Below are positions 56,435 to 64,000 of a stretch of DNA of 64,000 nt, piece after piece (position 1 is the stretch's first letter; the number at the start of each line of letters is the position of its first letter). The position numbers were made by a program, and so were the translations under genes. This DNA is from Porphyromonas vaginalis (lineage in GTDB: Bacteria > Bacteroidota > Bacteroidia > Bacteroidales > Porphyromonadaceae): positions 2,046,001 to 2,110,000 of the forward strand of contig NZ_CATQJU010000001.1 in NCBI RefSeq assembly GCF_958301595.1, read 5' to 3'. The notes under the pieces were generated by a model. That model was not told the DNA's origin. It saw only the letters and a list, made by a program, of their open reading frames with translations, and made no database searches.

Positions 56435-57799
56435 TTAGTTTGCTTTTTGAGCCAGTTTCTTCTGATGCCGCTTGCCTACAGCCAGCACCGTGATGTAGCC
56501 CACGATGCCTGAGGTAAGGCTACCTGCTAGGATACCCAGCTTGGCCTCGCTGAGCCAGTCGAGGTGCAGATGTACATCGTATGATAGACTGGCGATAAAC
56601 ATAGAGACCGTAAAGCCGATACCACCCAAGATAGATACCGCAAAGAGCATGGCCGGGTAGACCCCATCGCTCCACTGATGTCGCGTCAGCAGTATATAGA
56701 CATAGGTAAAGAGGAAGATGCCGACAGGCTTACCGATGAATAGTCCTAGCATGACTGCAAAGGGGAGCGTCGAGATATCGCCCATACTAAAGGTCGAGAA
56801 GTCGATGCCTGCATTGACAAACGCAAAGACAGGTAGGATCAAGTAGTTGACCCAACCTGTGAGCGCATGCTCCAGACGCTGTACCGGAGGAATTGCAGCT
56901 GAGGCTGCTTGGCGCAAACTATTGATCATCGCAATGTCAGATCCATCTAGGTGGGTCGTCTGTCCCTTCTTAGCGCTCTCTTCTGTAGGGAGCATCTTAG
57001 AGATAGCACCCGCGAGGCTGCCCAGTTGGTGACGAGATACAGAAGTGGTCATAGGCATCGCTAGAGCCACCATGACACCTGCGATGGTGGTGTGGATGCC
57101 GCTCTGTAGGAAGAAGAACCACACGACAAAGAGTCCGATCATGTAGAGCCCAATGTTACGTATCCCTGCGCGCCCTAAGAGAGCCAAGACAACAACGACC
57201 GCCAGCCCGAGTCCGAGCATCAGCAGGTTGATACCAGAGGAGTAAAAGAGCGCTATCACGATGATACCGCCTATATCGTCAGCCACTGCTAGCGTAGTCA
57301 TAAAGACACGTAGTGAGACAGGGACATGATCCTTCAGAACCATCAGCACCGCCAGGACAAAGGCTATATCTGTAGCCATTGGGATAGCTGCGCCTCGGCT
57401 TGCGTCACCCGCAGGAGCGATCAGCCAGAAGAGGAGGATAGGCATGATCATACCGCCTATAGCTCCTACCACAGGCATCATCGCCTTCTTGACAGAGGAG
57501 AGCTCACCCACGAGAAGTTGCTGCTTGATGTCTAGTCCGACAACAAAGAAAAAGAAGACCATCAAGACATCATTGGCAAAAACCAAGAAGCTCATCGGCT
57601 CTCCATGATACTGAAATATGTCTAGCCCTAGTATGTTGAGGTTGATCGGCATAGCAAGTAAGCTATGGTATAGATCTCTGAGAGGACTATTAGCTACAAT
57701 GAGTGCTACGATGGTCGCAAGAAAGAGTACGACCGAAGAGTCTACCTTACGGATTGTAAACCTCTGAATAGGTCTAAGGATGCGATTGGTTGAAGACAT
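56435..57799 (-). CDS. nhaA: Na+/H+ antiporter NhaA
   Basis: 454 residues with the multi-helix NhaA pattern. Signatures: FVVGLDIKQQLLVGELSSVK, AAIPMATDIAFVLAVLMVLK (the Asp of the ATDIAF motif) and LAVADDIGGIIVIALFYSS, where the two adjacent aspartates bind and exchange Na+/H+. The C-terminal part carries the late TM helices including IGFTVSMFIASLSYD. It is an inner-membrane exporter of Na+ that maintains pH and sodium homeostasis. It is monocistronic, with repeat-rich flanks. Confidence 0.95.
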   Translation of the reverse strand: MSSTNRILRPIQRFTIRKVDSSVVLFLATIVALIVANSPLRDLYHSLLAMPINLNILGLDIFQYHGEPMSFLVFANDVLMVFFFFVVGLDIKQQLLVGELSSVKKAMMPVVGAIGGMIMPILLFWLIAPAGDASRGAAIPMATDIAFVLAVLMVLKDHVPVSLRVFMTTLAVADDIGGIIVIALFYSSGINLLMLGLGLAVVVVLALLGRAGIRNIGLYMIGLFVVWFFFLQSGIHTTIAGVMVALAMPMTTSVSRHQLGSLAGAISKMLPTEESAKKGQTTHLDGSDIAMINSLRQAASAAIPPVQRLEHALTGWVNYLILPVFAFVNAGIDFSTFSMGDISTLPFAVMLGLFIGKPVGIFLFTYVYILLTRHQWSDGVYPAMLFAVSILGGIGFTVSMFIASLSYDVHLHLDWLSEAKLGILAGSLTSGIVGYITVLAVGKRHQKKLAQKAN

Positions 57800-58198
57800 G
57801 AGGTACTATACGATTAGATATTAACGTGATCTCAAGGTGGGGACTGTATGTATATCAGTGACATACAGAGCCTAAGAGAGTCTTTTTTTAAGTAGAGATA
57901 GAGAGCTATGGTAGGGCTAGCAAGAGGGTGTGCTGAAGTAGCTTCTCAGGCAGTCCCGCTCTCGGGGCAAAGGTAGCAAAATATGTGGAGACCATTGCAC
58001 GGACAGGTGACAAATCCAGGCTGACACATGATATATATATGATGCATTCATTTACTCCTCGCTTGTCGCCAATGTGTAGCTCCCGAAAGATCGATTATGA
58101 TGCGTCAGCACGGGCTGAGCAAATTCGACGCCAGGTCGTTACAATAATTTAGGGCAGACTACATATCGATACAGAGCTGTGTCGGTGAAAACTGATTT

Positions 58199-58442
58199 CC
58201 ACGTGGATATTTCGAAATCTCCACGTGGAGAATAAAAAATTCTTCGGAGGAATGAAATGAAACTTCGGAAGAATCAAATGAAACTTCGGAAGAAATGAAT
58301 CACGCCCACGTGGAAAATAAAAAATATCCACGTGGAGATTTGAGATTTCCCACGTGGATATTCGAGAAAGGAGGGAATCGGACGAATTTCTCCGTAAAGA
58401 TATGTAAATAGAGATTAGAGGCTAGAAGTTAGAGGTTAGAGA
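58199..58442. repeat. cluster of CCACGTGG palindromes plus dispersed repeat copy 2 and heptamers
   Basis: Several TCCACGTGGA-type palindromes alternate with GAAACTTCGGAAGAA-like units between 58199 and 58345. A copy of the 83-bp repeat (58346-58428) and four heptamers (58415-58442: TTAGAGG, CTAGAAG, TTAGAGG, TTAGAGA) follow. The rest of the 657-bp gap between nhaA and the antiporter (57800-58456) contains no gene that I can support. Confidence 0.75.
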
Positions 58443-58456
58443 GTGGGTGTGACCGC

Positions 58457-60007
58457 TTAACTATCAGATCGCTTTTTACCCTTGTGGATAGTGACCTGTC
58501 CGAGGGTCTTCCTCAAGCGAGTGAAGAGATCTGCAGTAGGGATCTCTAGATACTGACGATCTGGCTCATTCCGCTCGGAGACGATCAGGAGGATGTCGTT
58601 AGGGTGCAGGTGTAGTCCACCCTTAGGCACTATGTAGCGATCATTACGACGTACGAGGATAACCAGTTCGTCGGGATTGAGTGCTAAATCCTTAAGCAGA
58701 TGCCCCTCGGAGAGCATCTCCTCTACGACAATACGCTCCTCCATGCTTGTATTGGTCTCCTCAGGGATCTCAACACCCATGAAGTAGCCCTCAGGGGGAG
58801 CAGGCTCAGCGAGGTGCAGCGCACGAGCCACGGGCGTGATCGTCATGCCCTGACAGATGAGTGATACCAGTGTAATGACAAAAACGATAGTGAAGATGTG
58901 ATTAGACTGGGGTACCTCAGCTAGTACAGGATAGGTAGCAAAGAGGATGGGCGCCGCTCCACGCAGACCGACCCAAGAGGTGAAGAGGCGAGCCTTGAAG
59001 GATCGCTGGCGAAAGGGGAGTAGCGTCACGAAGCATGCGAGCGGACGAGCTACAAACATCATCAGCACAGCCATGATGAGCGTCGGAACCAATACGGGGA
59101 GCATGTCGCTCGGGTTAACCAGTAGTCCTAGCATGATGAAGAGTACGATCTGCACCAGCCAGGTGATACCATCGAAGAAGCCGTACACAGACCTTCGTGC
59201 TGTGATCTTACTATTACCTAGATAGATGCCCGCTATATAGACTGCTAGATAACCATTGCCCCCTATATACCAGGTGCTCACGTAGGTGATCATGACGAGG
59301 CAAAGGAGTGCTATGGGGTAGAGTACTTCGTTCTGAATGTTCAGATTGTTGAGCATCTTGACGCATAGCCAGCCAAAGAAAAAGCCTCCGATGGTGCCAA
59401 AGAGAAACTGCAGTACGAGACTCCCCGCCACGCTCCAGAGGGAGGTGTCGCCCCCCATGACGAAGCCAATGAGTGCGACGGTAATCATATAGGCCATCGG
59501 GTCGTTGCTACCGCTCTCTAGCTCTAGGAGTGGCTTGAGGTTTTCCTTAAGATGCACACGCTGCGAGCGTAAGATCGCAAAGACCGAAGCAGAGTCGGTA
59601 CTGGACATCGTGGCCGCTAGTAGGATAGCGATAGGTAGCGAGAAGGTGAGCGAGGCAAAGAGGTAGTGTGTCACGCAGAAGATGAGTAGTCCTGTGAAGA
59701 GCGTCGTGAGCAGCACGCCTATGGTACTCAGAGCGATACCCTCGCCTATGACGGGACGTATCTGCGAGAGCTTGGTACCCATACCACCGGAAAAAAGAAT
59801 GATCGAGAGTGCCACAATACCGATGGACTGCACGCCCCGCATATTGCTAAAATGTATACCGATACCATCTACGCCAAAGAGCATACCCGTCAGCAAGAAG
59901 AGGAGCAGGGCTGGTACTCCAAAGCGGGCTCCTACCTTACCTAGTAGGATACCGACAAAGATGACGATGGAACCAATAATTAAAAAGGTCTCAGTGGATA
60001 GAAGCAT
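58457..60007 (-). CDS. cation/H+ antiporter, NhaP2/CvrA-type with TrkA-C domain
   Basis: 516 residues. CPA1-type transporter with about 12 TM helices: FGVPALLLFLLTGMLFGVDG, STDSASVFAILRSQRVHLKE, LESGSNDPMAYMITVALIGF (the Asn-Asp pair of the ion site) and WVGLRGAAPILFATYPVLAE. After about residue 400 comes a cytoplasmic TrkA-C-like regulatory domain (LALNPDELVILVRRNDRYIV). Such proteins exchange K+ or Na+ for H+, and the TrkA-C part probably binds a nucleotide regulator. Cation preference is not predictable from sequence alone. Confidence 0.92.
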   Translation of the reverse strand: MLLSTETFLIIGSIVIFVGILLGKVGARFGVPALLLFLLTGMLFGVDGIGIHFSNMRGVQSIGIVALSIILFSGGMGTKLSQIRPVIGEGIALSTIGVLLTTLFTGLLIFCVTHYLFASLTFSLPIAILLAATMSSTDSASVFAILRSQRVHLKENLKPLLELESGSNDPMAYMITVALIGFVMGGDTSLWSVAGSLVLQFLFGTIGGFFFGWLCVKMLNNLNIQNEVLYPIALLCLVMITYVSTWYIGGNGYLAVYIAGIYLGNSKITARRSVYGFFDGITWLVQIVLFIMLGLLVNPSDMLPVLVPTLIMAVLMMFVARPLACFVTLLPFRQRSFKARLFTSWVGLRGAAPILFATYPVLAEVPQSNHIFTIVFVITLVSLICQGMTITPVARALHLAEPAPPEGYFMGVEIPEETNTSMEERIVVEEMLSEGHLLKDLALNPDELVILVRRNDRYIVPKGGLHLHPNDILLIVSERNEPDRQYLEIPTADLFTRLRKTLGQVTIHKGKKRSDS

Positions 60008-60147
60008 AAACTGATGCTAAGTAAATAATACAGAAAAGATTGTGTAATGAGTGCTGTACGCCTCTCACAGAGATCGCATAACTCCCTACAAATATACGGA
60101 AGAAAAAGAGAATCTCACGAGATAAAAGGCGACTTCCCTGTACGATG

Positions 60148-62784
60148 TCAGAAGGAGACGGAGATGCCTAGGCGAACGGAGTGACGCTGGAGCGGGGGGA
60201 TGCCTTGGCCTGTGATGCGGTAGAAGTATTGGACGGAGAGCACCTTAAAGATGTTGCTCAGACCAGCCGAGAGCTCTAGGTGTAGGTCGTTGCGCATAGG
60301 CTCGGCGTAGGTGGGTAGGAGGATTTGCCCTGGGCGCGGGGTGATGTGTCGTGGCGATGTGTCGCCCCAGTAGCCGTGGATGCCGACGAGCTCTCGCAGT
60401 CCAAGTCGCTTGACGAGCGGGATGCGGTTGAAGAGCAAGCCCTCCATACGATAGAGGAGCTTGAAGTCGAGGTATTTGTCGGCGATGAACTCGAGTGGCT
60501 GTATGGTCTGGAAGGCATCAGGGACGAGTAGCCAAGCGCGATTGCCGTATGGTGTGAAGAGTTGTGACTGTGGTGTATTGCCTAGAGCGATACCGCTCTG
60601 TAGAGTTATGTCGAGCGCACCAAATATGCTGAGGTATAGTCTCTGGCTGTAGGCGAGATGCAGCGCGCCGTGGGTCTGATCGTTGCCCCATAGACCTCGT
60701 GGATAGATCGATCCAGAGAGTGTAAAGGAGGGCTTGTAGATGTCTGCCGAGACGATGCTGCCGGGCTTACGCCCTGAGTAGGGAGTGCGTCCAGGCGTCC
60801 AGCTTAGCGAGGCTCCGATCTCAGTCTGTCGTAGCTCGTGGACTTCGTATTGCTTGCCCTCGGCATCTATCGAGTAGTAGTGGAGCGTGCCTGTGGGACG
60901 CTGGCGCTGGTAGTCGACCCATATATTGGAGTATAAGCTAGGCAACCAGTCGATCTCGTGCGAAGCGTTGATGTCCAGTCCGTAGTAGCGCCGTGTGATG
61001 GTGTAGGTGCCAAAGATAGAGGCGATGCCATCTTTGTACAGTCCGTAGCTCTCCTCCCCAGGGAAGAAGAGGTCGTTGCGTATGGAGAGCGCAAAGTTGT
61101 TTCGGGGGTAGGTATGGGGGTGTAGCTCTTTGGGCTTAGTAGCGTAGGTGAGGCGGGCATAGTATTTCCACTTTTTGTCCTTAAAGCCATAGGTGACATA
61201 GCCCTCGGCAAAGAGCTGGTTGTGCAGTCTGGCCGTGGTCATACCACCGAGGCGCAGCCGTACGCCCTCGATTAGGTTGGCACTGATGAGGGTCTCTAGG
61301 GGACCCAGGTCTACATAGACACGCTCACGGTGTAGTGGCTCGGCAGGTATCGGGATAAAGCCTACGGAAGCCATCCTGGCGCATAGCGAAAAGAACTTGT
61401 ACCCAGGGTCGTGGAGGATATAGTCGACGAGCTGTGTGGCGCGCAGCTCAGTGGAGTCGATCGGCTCGGGACGAACGACCAGACCGTAGTCGTCGATGAC
61501 GCGTGTCATGAGTTGCTGGAGCGTATCGGCAGGGAGGAGGAGACGAGGATCGAGCGTCTCAGGTCGTAGTGCTGTAGCACCTGTCTCGTAGTGGCTGTAG
61601 AGGGAGGTGACGCGAGCCAAGGCGGAGATGTCTAGTCGCTTGGAGACGCGAAAGAGTGCATCGAGGCGCTGCCGCTCGGGGAGCCATAGGGTGTCGAGCC
61701 GTCCGTCTGGTCGTGTGATGCTCTGCGGGGTGTAGTCGATGGTGATCTCTAGGCGGTCTATCCAGTTGACATTGGCGGTGGTGGGGAGGCGCATCTCTAC
61801 TCGGTGGATGCTGTAGTCCACGGTGTCTATCAGTAGCGTCCCCGAAAAGCCTGCGTCACGCATCTCTATCGGTACGAACTGTATCTGATAGCAGGGATTG
61901 CCCGAAGCGTCTGGGATGGTGTCTCGTAGATAGTACTTGTAGAAGGTTATGCCGAGCTGCGAGTGCAGGGGGCCGATGATCTCTCTAGAGAGTAGTGGCA
62001 GATCGTTGTCGTAGATGTCTACGGGAGCGAGGAGGGCGTCTATATTGCTCGATAGCAGTCCCTCGTCAACGATCTGCTCGACCCCACTGTGTCGTGTGCC
62101 GAGGAGTAGCGGGTTCTCCGGGTGTCCACCTTGCTGTGCGTAGACGAGATGTCGCTCACGCAGGGAGAAGGGGAGGATGGGTGTCCTAGCGAGGGCAGAG
62201 CTATCAACGAAGCTCTTCATGCGCCACTTGGGGATGCCCCAGTAGCCTTTGCCTCGTGTGATGTCGCCCTGAGCGAGGAGGGTCTTCTGGTAGAGTTGGT
62301 AGGAGTAGTCGGGTAGGGTGGATAGGTGGTTGCGCTCCTTGTGCTGCATCACCTGTCGCATGATGGTTACGGCGGGATTGCCCTTGCGTCGGTAGCGCTC
62401 TTTCTTGGGCTTGACGACAACCGTCTCTATGTCTGTCGCTTTTCGTGAGAGCGGGATGCGTCCTAATTCGTAGTCTTGGTATTTGTCCAAACGCAATGTT
62501 CGCCCCTCATAGCCTATACAGCTGATCTGTAGCACGATGGTGTCTTGCGCGATCTCTTCGTATCGTAGCTTGATGGTGAATGCGCCCTTGTCATCGCTGG
62601 CTGTGCCAGTGATGCTCTGGCGTGTCTGAGTAGAGATAGAGGCGTAGGGAACTGCCTCTCCAGTCTGCCGGTCGTATAGGATACCCGAGATGGTGGTGCT
62701 ACTCACGATCTGTGCGGGGAGCAGGGTGGGGAGTAGGCACAGGAAGCTCCAGAGCAGGATGAGGTAGCTACGCTTGACTGGCAT
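60148..62784 (-). CDS. DUF5686 and carboxypeptidase-like regulatory domain outer-membrane protein
   Basis: 878 residues. It has a signal peptide (LILLWSFLCLLPTLLPA), a carboxypeptidase-like regulatory (CNA-B-like) domain at about 30-120 (GILYDRQTGEAVPYASISTQ), then the DUF5686 region (KKERYRRKGNPAVTIMRQVM; HKERNHLSTLPDYSYQLYQK). The long C-terminal part is beta-rich and ends in an aromatic strand (RHSVRLGISVSF), as expected for an outer-membrane barrel. The family is widespread in Bacteroidota, function unknown. It begins 7 nt after rpoN, so it may be co-transcribed. Confidence 0.85.
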   Translation of the reverse strand: MPVKRSYLILLWSFLCLLPTLLPAQIVSSTTISGILYDRQTGEAVPYASISTQTRQSITGTASDDKGAFTIKLRYEEIAQDTIVLQISCIGYEGRTLRLDKYQDYELGRIPLSRKATDIETVVVKPKKERYRRKGNPAVTIMRQVMQHKERNHLSTLPDYSYQLYQKTLLAQGDITRGKGYWGIPKWRMKSFVDSSALARTPILPFSLRERHLVYAQQGGHPENPLLLGTRHSGVEQIVDEGLLSSNIDALLAPVDIYDNDLPLLSREIIGPLHSQLGITFYKYYLRDTIPDASGNPCYQIQFVPIEMRDAGFSGTLLIDTVDYSIHRVEMRLPTTANVNWIDRLEITIDYTPQSITRPDGRLDTLWLPERQRLDALFRVSKRLDISALARVTSLYSHYETGATALRPETLDPRLLLPADTLQQLMTRVIDDYGLVVRPEPIDSTELRATQLVDYILHDPGYKFFSLCARMASVGFIPIPAEPLHRERVYVDLGPLETLISANLIEGVRLRLGGMTTARLHNQLFAEGYVTYGFKDKKWKYYARLTYATKPKELHPHTYPRNNFALSIRNDLFFPGEESYGLYKDGIASIFGTYTITRRYYGLDINASHEIDWLPSLYSNIWVDYQRQRPTGTLHYYSIDAEGKQYEVHELRQTEIGASLSWTPGRTPYSGRKPGSIVSADIYKPSFTLSGSIYPRGLWGNDQTHGALHLAYSQRLYLSIFGALDITLQSGIALGNTPQSQLFTPYGNRAWLLVPDAFQTIQPLEFIADKYLDFKLLYRMEGLLFNRIPLVKRLGLRELVGIHGYWGDTSPRHITPRPGQILLPTYAEPMRNDLHLELSAGLSNIFKVLSVQYFYRITGQGIPPLQRHSVRLGISVSF

Positions 62785-62791
62785 GAGCGAG

Positions 62792-64000
62792 TTACTTAGT
62801 CAGCTTGCGACGCAGTCGAGCCGTGGGGAGTCCGAGCTGCTGTCGATACTTGGCGGTGGTGCGGCGCGCTATGTCGTAGCCTTGCTGTGAGAGCGCCTCC
62901 GTGAGTTGGTCGTCTGTGAGTGGCTGGCGTGGATCTTCCCCGTCGATGATCTGCTTGAGGCAATCTTTGATCACTTTGGTGGAGACGTCACTACCATCCT
63001 TGGCCTGCATGCTTTCGCTAAAGAAGAACTTGACGGGGTAGATGCCCCACTGGCACTGCACGTACTTGCTATTGCTGACACGTGATATGGTGCTGATGTC
63101 TAGTCGGGCTAGCTCGGCAACGTCCTTGAGGATCATGGGGCGCAGGTCTACGATGTCACCTGAGAGGAAGAAGTCTCGCTGTAGCGTCATGATGATGGTC
63201 ATGGTCGTGCGGAGGGTGTCGTAGCGCTGCTGCAGAGCGGAGATGAACCACTCAGCGTCCTTGACTCGGTCGCGGGTGTACTGTATGGTCTCCTTGAGCT
63301 TAGCGCGCTCGCTCTCTGACGCATCTCGGTAGTCGGCAATCATCTGCTTGTAGCTTGGCGATACGGTCAGGGCGGGTATCTCGCGCTGGTCGGTGAGGGT
63401 CAGGGTGAGCTCGCCCTCATGCTCGGTGATGATGAAGTCTGGCGTCACCTTCGAGAGAAGGGTCTCTGCTGAGGAGTCAAAGCCGTTGCCCGGCTTAGGC
63501 GATAGCTGGTGAATGAGTGTCGAGACCTCTTCGAGTTGCTTCTGATCAAAGCCTCGCTTGGTGAGTCGCTCGAATCGCTTGTAAGCAAAGTCATCGAAGT
63601 AGCGAGAGACGATCTTCTCCGCATTGACGACGGTCTCGCTCTGCTCCATGCGGTGCAGTTGCAAGAGTAAGCACTCTTGTAGCGTCCTGGCACCAACGCC
63701 TGGAGGGTCTAAGCTCTGAATGATCTGGAGCAGCTCGGTGAGCTCCTGCTCGGAGGCATCGACGCCCTCTTTGAGGAGCAGATCCTGAGCGATGAGTGGT
63801 AGCGAGCGGTCTAGGTAACCGTCCTCACGGAGGTTACCTACTATATAAGGTACGAGTAACTGCTGCCGCTCGGTGAGCTCTAGGGTGGAGAGCTGGTTGT
63901 CGAGGTAGTCCGTGAGGGAGAGTCCGTGAGCGGCAAAGGGTATCTCCTCGCGCTGCTGCTCTCTCTCGGCGATCATCCTCAGCCGATAAGCTGGGATCTC
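62792..64000 (-). CDS. rpoN: RNA polymerase sigma-54 factor (5' end outside window)
   Basis: The frame stays open to the window edge, so the start is beyond 64000; about 402 residues are seen. The core-binding region has YLDNQLSTLELTERQQLLVP and GVGARTLQECLLLQL. The DNA-binding part has LDISTISRVSNSKYVQCQWG and KFFFSESMQ. The C-terminal RpoN box is present as ARRTTAKYRQQLGLPTARLR. Sigma-54 directs enhancer-dependent transcription. The N-terminal activator-interacting region is only partly in view. Confidence 0.93.
   Translation of the reverse strand, partial: EIPAYRLRMIAEREQQREEIPFAAHGLSLTDYLDNQLSTLELTERQQLLVPYIVGNLREDGYLDRSLPLIAQDLLLKEGVDASEQELTELLQIIQSLDPPGVGARTLQECLLLQLHRMEQSETVVNAEKIVSRYFDDFAYKRFERLTKRGFDQKQLEEVSTLIHQLSPKPGNGFDSSAETLLSKVTPDFIITEHEGELTLTLTDQREIPALTVSPSYKQMIADYRDASESERAKLKETIQYTRDRVKDAEWFISALQQRYDTLRTTMTIIMTLQRDFFLSGDIVDLRPMILKDVAELARLDISTISRVSNSKYVQCQWGIYPVKFFFSESMQAKDGSDVSTKVIKDCLKQIIDGEDPRQPLTDDQLTEALSQQGYDIARRTTAKYRQQLGLPTARLRRKLTK

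Noticed and set aside
1-64000. tRNA or rRNA genes, including a tRNA at the integration site
   Set aside because: I saw no cloverleaf-like sequence with the T-loop consensus at either att site or in the intergenic regions I read; the att site lies in a protein gene.

Overview
The window looks like the chromosome of a Bacteroidota bacterium, most likely Porphyromonas or a close relative. The basis is family-level recognition of the host genes (an RprX/RprY-like two-component pair, a MsrA-MsrB fusion, a DUF5686/carboxypeptidase-like outer-membrane protein, a TonB-dependent receptor) and repeated TAnnTTTG promoter boxes in place of sigma-70 type boxes. Species was not determined. A complete, intact-looking siphovirus-type prophage of about 41.8 kb (13569-55381) interrupts the host DNA.

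Left host flank (1-13568): the 3' part of a TonB-dependent receptor; two glycosyltransferases, MsrAB, a Dabb-domain protein and SerB on the minus strand; then gltX, a small S4 RNA-binding protein, a histidine phosphatase and a histidine kinase/response regulator pair on the plus strand. Next comes a minus-strand cluster of small variable membrane/lipoprotein genes built on a repeated cassette. The prophage sits in one of these small genes. Its N-terminal part lies right of the prophage and its C-terminal part left of it, and the two halves join in frame across a 16-bp att core.

Prophage, left to right: tyrosine integrase; HigB-type toxin with a HigA-ImmA fusion antitoxin; a minus-strand lysogeny operon (S24-type repressor, then an orphan HsdR-N-like nuclease) divergent from the early operon across operator-like repeats; many small early genes including an excisionase-like protein and two tandem paralogues; a recombination/replication block (ERF annealing protein, five 22-bp palindromic iterons, RecB-like exonuclease, SSB-like protein, primase-helicase, a TGGCTTATTA-rich AT-rich region, VRR-NUC, SNF2 helicase); a late promoter; terminase, an orphan DnaA-domain-IV-like protein, portal, lysis-like genes, and a MuF head protein with a large C-terminal extension. 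Facing it is a small acidic minus-strand gene with its own promoter. Then follow a ParB-like protein, a ParB-methyltransferase fusion, and the scaffold, capsid, connector and tail genes, including a classical -1 frameshift in the tail chaperone. A lipoprotein moron with its own promoter and terminator closes the element.

The most interesting system is the MuF protein at 34467-37136. Its last ~285 residues differ in base composition and look like a polymorphic toxin domain, possibly ADP-ribosyltransferase-like. The opposing gene (37133-37444) carries a private TTG-N20-TACCTTTG promoter, as expected of an immunity gene expressed in the lysogen. Other points of interest are the covarying palindromic iteron array, the second repeat cluster that may be the replication origin, and heptanucleotide repeats present in both host and prophage DNA.

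Right host flank (55382-64000): repeat-rich intergenic DNA, nhaA, a NhaP2/CvrA-type antiporter, the DUF5686-type outer-membrane protein, and rpoN running off the window end.
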